DNA of 64,000 nucleotides. Source: CAVPXC01 sp963709505 (GTDB taxonomy: Bacteria; Chloroflexota; Anaerolineae; JAAEKA01). The stretch lies in the NCBI GenBank assembly GCA_963709505.1, contig CAVPXC010000015.1, forward strand, positions 1 to 64,000. Direction: 5' to 3'. Shown piece by piece: positions 52,408 to 61,530 of this stretch; the stretch's first letter is position 1, and each line of letters begins with the position of its first letter. Under the pieces are notes generated by a model that searched no databases, was not told the origin of the DNA, and saw only the letters and a list, made by a program, of their open reading frames with translations. The position numbers and the translations under genes are program-made.

Positions 52408-53133
52408 ATGGAAATAAAAGACTACTTAAAGATACTGCGAAAACGTGGGTGGATTATCATCGTGTCAGCGCTACTGGCAGCGGCGGCGGCATTTGCGATT
52501 AGCCAGGTGCAGACGCCGATCTACAAGGCAAAGGCCACGGTCAGCGTCGTGCCAGCCCGTCCGGATTTGGGCCTGGGCATGACCGCCAAGGACCTCCTGC
52601 GCAATTTCGCAATCAATATCAAGACCCACAAGACCGCTCGCCAGGTGATCGATCGAGCGCAACTCGACCTATCAAGTTACGACTTGCTATCCAGAGTGGA
52701 GGTCAACCCGGTTGGCAACTCATTCCTCATCGAAATCTCTGCCGAGGACCAAGAGCCGGATGTGGCCCGAACCATTGCATTGGCTTTCGCCAGCGAGTTC
52801 GTGGACGAGCGCAATGCTTATTACGCTCAACAGGATAAGGGCGATCGCATCGAGGTCAAGCTGGTGGACGACAACATCGACGCTCCCCTGTTCAAGCCCA
52901 AGCCGCTGCTGAATGCAATCGCCGGCTTCGTCCTTGGCGCCTTGTTTGGATTGATCATCGTGTTCGCGCTGGAGTGGCTGGAGGCAGACATCCTGCGTAC
53001 GCCAGCGGCGGTCGAACGCTCCTTGGGCGTCAGCGTGTTGGGCACCATTCCTACCGACGTGACCCAGCAGGCGCGTGGTAGCCGGCGCGGGCAGCCAACG
53101 GCGGTCAATCCGGCAACTACAGTTCAGCCGTAG
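52408..53133 (+). CDS. Second Wzz-like chain-length determinant protein
   Basis: A 241-residue polysaccharide co-polymerase: MEIKDYLKILRKRGWIIIVS, span 1 ALLAAAAAFAISQVQTPIYK, periplasmic ARPDLGLGMTAKDLLRNFAI, IEISAEDQEPDVARTIALAF, span 2 LLNAIAGFVLGALFGLIIVF, then the Pro-rich cytoplasmic end ADILRTPAAVERSLGVSVLG with LGTIPTD. The second of two Wzz proteins in the locus. Start at 52408 after a TACAAT box at 52315. Confidence 0.88.
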   Translation: MEIKDYLKILRKRGWIIIVSALLAAAAAFAISQVQTPIYKAKATVSVVPARPDLGLGMTAKDLLRNFAINIKTHKTARQVIDRAQLDLSSYDLLSRVEVNPVGNSFLIEISAEDQEPDVARTIALAFASEFVDERNAYYAQQDKGDRIEVKLVDDNIDAPLFKPKPLLNAIAGFVLGALFGLIIVFALEWLEADILRTPAAVERSLGVSVLGTIPTDVTQQARGSRRGQPTAVNPATTVQP

Positions 53134-53144
53134 GAGAGACCGCG

Positions 53145-53297
53145 ATGGGCGTCGCAAGAACCATCATGTACACCTTTGGAACCAATCTATGGGTGCTGAA
53201 ACAGCAGCTCGACGGCTTGGCCTGGCACGAGACCTATCACGTCGGCCAGGCGGAGTTGTTGCGGCACCTGGCCGGGAAAGACGACCAAGTAACATGA
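53145..53297 (+). CDS. Small DinB-like fragment
   Basis: A 50-residue frame (MGVARTIMYTFGTNLWVLKQ... WHETYHVGQAELLRHLAGKD) behind AGGAGAGACC. It matches the last helix of DinB/YfiT-like metal proteins (H-x3-Y-H-x-G-Q). The first ~100 residues of a DinB protein are absent, so it is either a remnant or a tiny protein. Its stop overlaps the ATG of the next gene (ATGA), which suggests that it is translated, perhaps for coupling. Confidence 0.5.
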   Translation: MGVARTIMYTFGTNLWVLKQQLDGLAWHETYHVGQAELLRHLAGKDDQVT

Positions 53298-53953
53298 CGA
53301 TACAACTTATCACACTGACCGACCCACGCTCGCCAGCGGCAGAGGCTTTTCGCTCGCTATACATTAACCTATCGTTTTCCCAACAGGAACGGAAACTACG
53401 CTCGCTGGTGGTCACCTCGCCCGGGCCGGGCGAGGGCAAATCCATCACCCTTGCTAATCTGGCCGTAGTGGCGGCGCAAATGGGCCAGCGCGTGATCCTG
53501 GTCGATGGCGACCTGCGCAAACCACAGCTGAGCGAGTTGTTTGGCCTGCACAACGACAGCGGACTCACCAACGTCGTCGCGGGGTCGAGCAATGCGGAAT
53601 CGGCGCTGCAGGCAGTGGCTGAGGTGCCGGGCCTGCGCGTCCTTACCAGCGGCCCCCTACCGCCAAGCCCAACGACAGTGTTAGCCTCGCGCCGCATGGG
53701 TGAGCTGGCCGACGAGTTGGCGGAGCAAGCCGATCTGCTGCTACTGGACGCGCCGCCGGTTCTGACCGTCTCCGATGCCTCGGTGCTGGCGAGCAGGGTC
53801 AATGGCGTGCTGTTAGTGCTCAACGCCGGACAGACCAAGCGCGAAAACGCCCGCCGGGCCAAAGATGCGCTTGAGAAAGTCAATGCGCAGATTATCGGCG
53901 TCGTGTTGACCAACGTCGCACCAGACGCCGTGTTGCAGGGGAATTACAAATGA
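53294..53953 (+). CDS. CpsD/CapB-like tyrosine-protein kinase (BY-kinase family ATPase)
   Basis: A 219-residue P-loop ATPase that partners Wzz membrane proteins in capsule or exopolysaccharide assembly. SPAAEAFRSLYINLSF, Walker A SPGPGEGKSITLANLA, Walker A' VILVDGDLRKPQLSELFG, PLPPSPTTVLASRRMGEL, Walker B LLLLDAPPVLTVSDAS. The Tyr-rich C-terminal tail of true BY-kinases is reduced to NYK, so autophosphorylation may be limited. Overlaps both neighbours by 4 bp (ATGA). Confidence 0.9.
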   Translation: MTIQLITLTDPRSPAAEAFRSLYINLSFSQQERKLRSLVVTSPGPGEGKSITLANLAVVAAQMGQRVILVDGDLRKPQLSELFGLHNDSGLTNVVAGSSNAESALQAVAEVPGLRVLTSGPLPPSPTTVLASRRMGELADELAEQADLLLLDAPPVLTVSDASVLASRVNGVLLVLNAGQTKRENARRAKDALEKVNAQIIGVVLTNVAPDAVLQGNYK

Positions 53954-55023
53954 AAGGCTTGATTTTGAGCGGAGGTAAAGGTTCTCGCCTGTACCCGCTG
54001 ACCTATACAAGTGCCAAGCAGTTGGTGCCGGTGGCCAACAAGCCCGTGCTATTCCGCGTAATCGAGGCCATCTGCGACGCCGGCATCAGCGAGATCGGCA
54101 TTGTGGTAGGGGTGGACGACAACGCCCGCCAGATACGAGACGCCGTGGGCCACGGCGATCGCTGGGGCGTGAAGGTGACCTTCATCCCCCAGGACGCGCC
54201 ATTGGGGCTGGCTCACGCGGTCAAGATCAGCCGGGATTTTCTGGGTGACGACCGTTTCGTCATGTTTCTGGGCGACAACGTCATCCAGGGCGGGATCAGC
54301 GGGCTGATTCGCGACTTCGAGTACAGCGCGTGGAACAGCCAGATCGTGCTGACCCGTGTGCGCAACCCGCAGCAGTACGGCGTGGCCGAGCTGACCGAGG
54401 ATGGCTCGATCAAGCAGTTGATCGAAAAGCCCAAGTACCCGCCGAGCGATCTGGCCTTGGTAGGCATCTATATGTTCGACCGCACCGTCTTCGAGGCGGT
54501 CAACGCCATCCAACCCTCCTGGCGCGGCGAGCTGGAGATCACGGATGCGATCCAGTGGCTGGTGTACCAAGGCTACGCCGTGCGACCTTACGTGCACCGC
54601 GGCTGGTGGATCGACACCGGCAAGCCTATCGACATGCTGGCGGCCAACGACAAGGTGCTCGAAGAACTCAAGCACGAGATCAAGGGCTTCGTCGACAAAG
54701 ACTCGCGGGTCAGCGACAACGTCACTGTGGAAGCAAGCGCCGAGATCATCAACAGCGTCGTGCGCGGCCCGGCCATCATCGGCGAGGGCACGCGGGTGGT
54801 CAATTCGTACGTCGGACCTTTTACTTCGATCTATCACCATTGTCAGATCGAGGACAGCGAGGTCGAGCACTGTATCATCCTGGAGCACTCGCAGATCGTG
54901 GATATCCCGGTGCGTATAGCCGACAGCCTGATTGGCCGCCACGTCGAACTGACCCGCTCGCCACATAAACCGAAGGCCTATAAACTGACGCTGGGCGATC
55001 ACAGCAAAGTGGGAATCTTGTGA
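53950..55023 (+). CDS. rmlA: Glucose-1-phosphate thymidylyltransferase, long form
   Basis: Makes dTDP-glucose (dTDP-rhamnose pathway) for surface polysaccharide. 357 residues: nucleotidyltransferase N-terminus MKGLILSGGKGSRLYPLTYT, SAKQLVPVANKPVLFRVIEA, MFLGDNVIQGGISGLIRDFE, IEKPKYPPSDLALVGIYMFD, GWWIDTGKPIDMLAANDKVL, then a left-handed beta-helix (SRVSDNVTVEASAEIINSVV, GPAIIGEGTRVVNSYVGPFT). The long form resembles StrD-type enzymes. Overlaps the kinase gene by 4 bp. Substrate specificity (dTDP) is by family. Confidence 0.92.
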   Translation: MKGLILSGGKGSRLYPLTYTSAKQLVPVANKPVLFRVIEAICDAGISEIGIVVGVDDNARQIRDAVGHGDRWGVKVTFIPQDAPLGLAHAVKISRDFLGDDRFVMFLGDNVIQGGISGLIRDFEYSAWNSQIVLTRVRNPQQYGVAELTEDGSIKQLIEKPKYPPSDLALVGIYMFDRTVFEAVNAIQPSWRGELEITDAIQWLVYQGYAVRPYVHRGWWIDTGKPIDMLAANDKVLEELKHEIKGFVDKDSRVSDNVTVEASAEIINSVVRGPAIIGEGTRVVNSYVGPFTSIYHHCQIEDSEVEHCIILEHSQIVDIPVRIADSLIGRHVELTRSPHKPKAYKLTLGDHSKVGIL

Positions 55024-55144
55024 GATAGTGAGATAGTGAGGTAGTGAGATAGTGCGGAACGCTGTTACTCCGCCACTCGACACTCTGGCACTACCGCACT
55101 ATCTCACTACCGCACTATCTCACTACCCCACTACCTCACTGCCT
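55021..55144. repeat. GAGATAGTGAGATAGTG word repeat, inverted pair
   Basis: Left arm GTGAGATAGTGAGATAGTGA with GGTAGTGAGATAGTGCGG; right arm CCGCACTATCTCACTACCGC with ACTATCTCACTACCCCACTA. Near-complementary hairpin between rmlA and recN. Overlaps the last codon of rmlA. Same family as 52233-52270. Confidence 0.8.
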
Positions 55145-55145
55145 C

Positions 55146-56976
55146 ATGCTGACCGAGCTTCACATCACCAACTTTGCGATCATCGACCGCGTCGATCTGG
55201 CCTTCAGCCCCGGGTTCAATGTATTGACCGGCGAGACCGGCGCGGGGAAGTCGATTATCATCGATGCGGTGGATATGCTTTTGGGTGGCAAGGCCGGGCA
55301 AGAAGTGATTCGGGCCGGCGAGCAGGCTACGGAAATCGAAGGGGTATTCACTGTGACGCCGCAGGTGGCGGACGTCGTCAATCCTGTGTTAGAGCGCGAG
55401 GGGCTGGAGGCAGACGATCCTGACATGCTGCTGCTGTCGCGTGAGCTGCGCCGCGGCGGGCCGCTCGGTGGCGCGAGTGAACGGCCGGGCGGTAGCGTTA
55501 TCAGTGCTCAAGGAGATCGGCGATCTGGTAGTAGACATCCACGGCCAGACCGATCACCTGTCGTTGATGCGGCAGAAAGAGCACGTCAATCTGCTCGATC
55601 GCTATGCCGGATTGATGCCGCAACGGGAAAGAGTGGCGGCCGAGGTGCGGCGACTGCTCTCAGTGCGCAAGGAGCTGTCCAACCTGCGGCGGGACCAGCG
55701 CGAGTTGGCGCGACGGGTGGATTTGCTCAGTTTTCAGGTAGAGGAGATCGACGGAGCAGTACTGGAGCCAGGCGAGGACGAGGCATTGGAGAGCGAGCGT
55801 CGACGCCTGGCCAACGCCGAACAATTGATCCGCCTGACCGAGGCCGCGCACCATGTGCTGGATGAAGCCGAAGACGAAGAGACCAGCGCCATGGATCTCG
55901 TCAGCGAAGCTGCGGGCAAGTTGGCTAAGCTGGCTACGGTTGATCCCGACACCATGCCCTTGCTGGAAGCTGCGGAGGCGTTGACCGATCAACTCTCCGA
56001 CCTGGTTCGTGCGATTGAATCCTACGCCGAGGAGGTCGAGTTCAATCCAGAGCGATTGGCCGAGGTTGACGAGCGCCTCAATCTGATTTTTGGCCTCAAG
56101 CGAAAGTATGGCGACAGAATTGAGGAGATTCTGGCCTTTGGTGAGCGCGCCCGCGCCGAGTTGGACGAGTTGAGCAATGCTGAAGTGCGCACGGCCGAGT
56201 TGGAGGCAGAGGAAACAAAACTGCTTCAGCGCATCGGCAAGCTGGGCGCGAGCCTATCTAAAGAGCGTCGAAAGGCGGCAGCACGGATGGCCACTGAAGT
56301 CGTGCACGAGTTGTCTGACCTGCGCATGGAGCGTGCTTGTTTTGACGTGGAGTTCCACTGGCAGCCGGAGGCTGAAGGCGCGATGGTGGGCAAGGACGAG
56401 ACTCCCGATGAAGTACGGCCAGGCCGCTATGGATTTGATAGCACGGGGCTGGACCGAGTTGAATTTCTGGTATCGGCCAATCCCGGCGAGCCGCTCAAGC
56501 CGCTGATCAAGGTTGCCTCAGGCGGTGAGACCTCGCGGCTGATGCTTGCGCTCAAAACTGTGCTCGGCCGGGCGGACCACACACCCACCCTGATCTTCGA
56601 CGAAATCGATGTGGGAATTGGCGGCCGGGTCGGCGCAACCGTGGGTAAGAAGCTGTGGGAACTGACGGCGGGACGAGGAAGAACGGAGCCGAGCAAGCCG
56701 GGAGATCAAGAGCGAAGCCAGGATGATGAGGTTTCCGACGTAATGCACCAGGTCTTATGCATTACCCACCTGCCGCAACTGGCTGGCTTTGGCGATCTGC
56801 ACTTCGCGGTTCGCAAGCAGGTGGTTGACCAGCGCACTCGTACTGAGTTGATCAACTTGACGGGCAAAGAACGAGTCAGCGAACTGGCAGCCATGCTCGG
56901 GAGCAACAGCGACGCCGGCCGTATCTCAGTGGAGGAAATGTTGGCCGAGGTGGCGGCGGCAAAGGGGTCGGGCTAA
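55146..56976 (+). CDS. recN: DNA repair protein RecN, frameshifted
   Basis: SMC-like protein acting in double-strand break repair. N-terminal MLTELHITNFAIIDRVDLAF, Walker A NVLTGETGAGKSIIIDAVDM. Near 55458-55460 one extra G (GGG for GG) moves the frame: SRELRRGG should continue RSVARVNGRAVALSVLKEIG in the other frame. Then coiled coil (RQKEHVNLLDRYAG to ~900 nt), signature ASGGETSRLMLALKTVLGRA, Walker B PTLIFDEIDVGIGGRVGATV, THLPQLAGFGDLHFAVRKQV. Length with repair ~610 residues. An insertion of ~15 polar residues (GRGRTEPSKPGDQERSQDDE) sits before the THLPQ motif. Confidence 0.87.
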
Positions 56977-56995
56977 CTGATATCGCGGAGGAGGG

Positions 56996-57053
56996 GGCAG
57001 GTTGCAGGTCGCAGAAAACTTGACTTCTGCGACCTGCAACCTGCAACTTGGTT
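56996..57053. repeat. TTGCAGGTCGCAG word repeat, inverted pair
   Basis: GCAGGTTGCAGGTCGCAGAA then TTCTGCGACCTGCAACCTGC: an inverted pair of ~20 bp around AACTTGAC, in the recN/META gap. Same family as 16644-16695. Confidence 0.75.
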
Positions 57054-57056
57054 TAT

Positions 57057-59842
57057 CTATTGTGCCTTGACGAAACGCATCGTCCCGCTGTCGGCGAATA
57101 GATCGAAGTACAGCTCGCCATCCTGCATGAACCAAACGGCTGCAGCGTTGAGGTACTTCACATAGTCGGTGCTCAACGAGCCGGGCGGGCAGGCAGCTCG
57201 AGTCAGCGTAGCGACCTCGAGGTTGACGCTACTACCGTTCGACGGTGTATTTGCCGGCGCCACGGTTGCAGTCAGCCTTGATGCGGGCGGTGCCGCTGGG
57301 GAGCAGCTGTAGCGTATAGCGCTCCGGGGTGGCGATTTCCTGTGTGCCGTTTACCGGATCGGTGAAGCCCACCCATTGCCACGTCGCACCAATCACCATT
57401 GCACGATCCACAGCAGTATGAACAGGCTGCGTCACCGTGGGGGTGACAGGCTGCGAAGCACTGGGTGCAACCGGCGCGGCAACCGGCATCTCAGCCGGGC
57501 CGGCTGCCTGGAAGCGCATGTTGCCGGTGTCTACGGCCATGTTGACGATCAGATCGGCGCCGTCCATCACGTATGTCACAGCAGAGTTTAGGCTCTGGAC
57601 GTATTCTTCGGAAAGTGAGCCCTCGGGGCAGGCCATGCGGGTCAGAGTGGCTACGTTGATCGTGAGCTGACTGCCGTCCAGGGTATAGGTACCGCCACCC
57701 CTGTTGCAATCGACCTGGAGATCGACGGTGCCATCGGGGAACAACACCATCGTGTACGTGCTCGGATCGGGGACTACCGTCTGGGTATCGTTGTTGTAGG
57801 TGTTCTCAACCCATTGCCACACGATGCCGACGATGCCACTTTCGGCGGTCGAAGTCGTCGGAGCGGTTGCGCTGATGGTGCCGATAGTTTCACTGGAGAC
57901 CTGGATCAGTTGGTCGCCCTGCAGCTCGTAGCTGTTGACCACCTGCAGAGTTGCGCAGCACATTGGATCATTGGGGCCCTGGGTCAGCATGTCCACAACG
58001 ACCTGGTTGTTGGCAATCGCCAGCGAGTTGATCGTCACGCGGTCGCCGAGGAAGGTTGTAGCGACATTCGTCCACTGGCCATTCTGCTGCGTGGCTACGG
58101 CCAGGTCGTAGAAGACCCCGCTGCCGCCGCCGTTGGAGACCAGGATGGCGGCGGTTGCCGGCTCACCGTTAAGCTCACCCACCGTGACGAAGTCGGTGAG
58201 TTGGATCGAGGTAACAAGCGCCAAATCAGGTGCAACGGTTTCCGTGTAGACGCCATTGGCGAGTTGGACCGTGCCTGTGAACACCGAGGTGCCGATGTAG
58301 GCAAGGTTAGCCAATTCGGCCTGGGCCGCGGCGACGGCTTCGGCGGACGGGCCTTCGGCTGCGGCTGGCGCGGCAGCATATATTGCAACGATCGTACCGT
58401 CAGCGGCGAGCAGATCAAGCCGATCGCCTTGTACTACGTAGGTAGCGGCGGACGGGAGCGCCTGGAGATAAGCCATCTCCTGTTCCATCACGCCCTCGGG
58501 GTCTGCACAGAACATCATGGTCGAAATGGCTGGTCCAATCGTGATGGCGTTGCCATCGACCGTGTAGCCGGCTGAGTAGTTGTTGCAGCCAGCCGAGCCG
58601 GACATCTGTCCATCCTCGCCGAAGATCGCGGTAATCTGAGTGCCTTCAAGCACACCGACCACCGCTTGCTGATTGTGGTTGTAGTTGACTACCTCCCAGT
58701 TGATGCCAGTCAACTGGGGAGCGGCCTGCTGTTGGTACGAGGCCACCAGCGCGCCATCGGCGGTGCGCAGCTCAAGCTGGTCGCCTTGGATACTGTAGGT
58801 CGCAGCGGTCGTGAGGGCCGTTAGATAGGCCATTTCCTGCTCCATCACGCCCTCTGGCTCCGCACACATCATCATAGTCGATGCAGCTGGTCCAATCGTG
58901 ATGGCGTTGCCGTCGACCGTGTAGCTGGCCACGTAGTTGTTGCAGCCGGCCGACCCGGACAGTTGGCCGTCCTCGCCGAAGACCGCTGTGATCTCGGTGC
59001 CATTGAGCACGCTCACAACTGCTTGTTTGCCGTTGTTGTAGCTCAACGCCTGCCAGGTCGTGCCAACAAGGGGTGTACTCACCAGTGGCTGGAAGGCCAG
59101 GATGATATCGCCGTTGGCGTTCAGGATGTGGAGCTCGATTTCCAACCAACACATAAGACGCGGCCGCGCCGAGGTTGGTGAAGAAGGCCTGCTCCTGCGC
59201 CATGGTAGGCTCCGGGCATGCCATCATGGTCGTCGGGCCTAATTGGATGGTCAGGGCCTGGCCGTCAACGGTGTAGGTGCCGCCATAGTTGTTGCAGCCG
59301 GCGTTTCCGCTCACTCGCCCACCGTCAAAGACAGCGGTCGTCTCAACATTGGGCACAGCCATCGACAGTTGGCCAGAGGAGTTGGCATAGGCTAGCAACT
59401 GCCAGGTGGTGCCCTCAAGCGTTGCGGTCGGAGCGACCGGGGTCTTGTTGACCACTTCCATCAGCGTCCATGTAAAGCGGGACGCGTCGGCTGGGACGTT
59501 GCTTCTGGTTTCTTTCGAAACCTTGAGCTCGTATTCGAAGCCTGGCTCGTACTCGAAACCCTGGATTTCATCGTAGAAGAGCGACCACTCCGCTTCCGGG
59601 CTCTGCTTGACTTGGTAGCAGGCCTGGGGTGCCACGCCCGTACAAGGAACGCGGTTCGGGCCAACAAACAGGGTGAGAACTTCACCCTCGGCGGTAATAG
59701 CAGGCGTCTCCTGTGATGGCTGTTCGGGCACAGGTGCGGGTGCTGGTGCAGGCACACCCGCCGAGCAAGCAGACACGACCAAGGTCAGCGCCACCAGCGC
59801 GGTCACCAACAACCAGCTCTTGGATTTCAACATTGTGCGCAT
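57057..59842 (-). CDS. Lipoprotein with DUF4377 and META domains, frameshifted
   Basis: An exported lipoprotein of about 925 residues: signal peptide and lipobox (VALTLVVSACSAG), a DUF4377 region (VPCTGVAPQACYQVKQSPEA, FYDEIQGFEYEPGFEYELKV), then three META domains (each with SGNAGCNNY or SGSAGCNNY and MACPEP/MCAEPEG), an unassigned beta-rich segment (AQAELANLAYIGTSVFTGTV...), and two further META-like units (FPDGTVDLQVDCNRGGGTYT; VATLTRMACPEGSLSEEYVQ). Two +1 shifts: near 59137 (SYVLVGN should continue ELHILNANGDIILAF) and near 57238-57239 (GKYTVDG should continue SSVNLEVATLTRAACPPGS). META proteins are linked to stress or heat-shock protection; the function here is unknown. Confidence 0.75.
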
Positions 59843-60330
59843 AGATACAACGAACCTCCTCTTTAGGTATTGTCGAAAGACGAAACAACGACCAATTTAC
59901 ATTTCAAACGGTCCCCGTTTGTTCACCGGAATTTGGGATCTCAGAGCGAGGACCGTTGCGGGGGTAGGTCCTAGCCGTCAAGTTTTCGCTGCCTTGAAAA
60001 TAGCCGTCTAACCGCTCGGGCCGGTCTCCGACCGAGCCCCGCTGTTTTCAACCACAGCGGTGCCTGCAGGCCGAACCGGCGCCTATCTTGATTTAGTCTT
60101 AGATCGGTCCAATCCTTCGAGGGTCAGGATTGGTGCTAGGTTGGTCCGATTTTGATTGTACCCATATCAGTTTATTGTCCAAATGTGGACCTATTCCCGA
60201 CATAACAGCAAGTACGCGGCCGGTGGTTTGGCAAAAGCCATCTAAGTTGCTATAATCGCCGTGACTGAACCGTTCCACTTGCGCGGACAATTTGTCTGCG
60301 TTCCAGTTTTATGCAAGGAGTACTCAAACC
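59843..60330. other. Intergenic with the 55-bp repeat and bPH promoter
   Basis: 59988-60043 is the second copy of the repeat at 44525-44580. 60227-60255 is a promoter: TTGGCA, 17 bp, TATAAT, pointing to the bPH gene at 60331. A hairpin GCTGT...ACAGC follows the repeat. No gene seen. Confidence 0.6.
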
Positions 60331-60853
60331 ATGACCCTTCCGGTAAGGCTTCAGAACGACGAAAAAGTCGTTCGCGAGGTCAGGCGGCACCCTGTATCTG
60401 TCACGCTCCAGATCGTAGCCGATGTGATCGGTGGCATCTTGCTTGTTTTGCTCATTAATTGGCTTTCTGGCCTCGTTCCTACCCTTTCAACTTTGTGGAA
60501 CATCGCCTATGTTGTCGTCATTGTGGGCGCGCTGCTTATCGCGCTGGTCGCCTTCTATCGCTATTATAATGACGTATGGTTGATTACCAACCAGCGGATT
60601 GTTGAACTCGGTAAAATCCTCACCGATTAACCATTTTGTGTCGTCAACCGATCTGATAAACGTGCAGGATATTGCCATTCAAAAGAAGGGCATTCTGGCC
60701 ACGACATTCAATTTCGGCGACGTTGTGTGCCAGACCGCCTCGACGAAAGGTAATTTTACGTTTCGCGGCGTGCCCAATCCCACCCAGTTGCTGGAGGAAG
60801 TGGACAGATTACGCGACGAAGCGCGACGAAGCACAGGTCCCGGCTCGGTGTAG
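60331..60853 (+). CDS. Bacterial PH-domain membrane protein, frameshifted
   Basis: A ~174-residue protein: LPVRLQNDEKVVREVRRHPV, two spans (TLQIVADVIGGILLVLLINW; IAYVVVIVGALLIALVAFYR), then a PH-like region (YNDVWLITNQRIVEL...) that resembles bPH2/YdbS-type domains. Near 60610-60611 one extra G shifts the frame: IVEL should continue VKSSPINHFVSSTDLINVQD and IQKKGILATTFNFGDVVCQT in the other frame. Start at 60331, AAGGAGT upstream. Function unknown. Confidence 0.72.
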
Positions 60854-61205
60854 GATGTCCATACGACCTTCCCAGCGTAGGACGGCAAAGGGATTGGGAT
60901 AGAGCACCCGGATACTCCTCAAAATCACTAAACAGCGGACCGGATGAGACAAGACCCTTGGGTTTTCGAAAACCCAAGGGTCTTGTCTTTTTGAAACCGT
61001 TGACCCGCCATTCCCGCTTTCGCGGGAATGGCGGGTCAACGGTTTCAAAAAGGAGTTTCCTCCTGGCATTGTTCCCGATCAACTCAGGACACTGGTCCCA
61101 TGACGGGAGGATGCCTGCGGGTGTATGATGCTGATGTCGGAAACATCCAGCGTGGGGTGCCCTCGTTGGATGGTCAGCTAGCAGATCTACCCAAGGAGTC
61201 ATGAG
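60854..61205. terminator. Intergenic with two back-to-back perfect palindromes
   Basis: 60948-60987: GACAAGACCCTTGGGTTTTC against its exact complement, 20 bp with no loop, then TTTTT (terminator of the bPH gene). 60988-61051: TTTTTGAAACCGTTGACCCG plus CCATTCCCGC, 30-bp perfect arms around TTTC, sharing that T-run. The rest leads to the DUF4399 gene; a TATGAT box is at 61121-61126. Confidence 0.8.
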
Positions 61206-61394
61206 ATGAATCGCAACAGATCCATTGTTTGTACAGGCCTGGCGCTGACGCTATCGGCACTAGTTGCCGCCTGCGCACCCGCCGCTCCGGTGGCAAAAGT
61301 AACCTTTGTCGATCTCGCAAACGACGCTACAGTCAGCAGTCCGATGGTGGTCAAGATGGCGGCCGAAAACTTCACCGTGGAGCCGGCCGGGGAG

Positions 61395-61530
61395 GTGACA
61401 CTCCGCATAGGCTACCCTAGCCCGTGCCGGGCTGCGGGCACGGGAAGCCCAGCGGCTTCTAGGGAATTGACATGCAACGCCCTAGCCAGATCCGGGGTGT
61501 CGGCCCGACTACGCAGCGTTTCATGAAGAA
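61395..61530 (-). ncRNA. Predicted omega (guide) RNA of the IS605 element
   Basis: In TnpB systems the guide RNA spans the end of tnpB and the right end, with the guide being the bases just outside. Here that right-end stretch holds the CCCGTGCC/GGCACGGG hairpin, and the guide would start at base 61394 on the minus strand and read into the host DUF4399 gene. Position is inferred from known systems, not from a sequence match. Confidence 0.45.

Noticed and set aside
50207..55144. CRISPR array
   Set aside because: The repeats are short, contiguous and degenerate with no unique spacers, and there are no cas genes.
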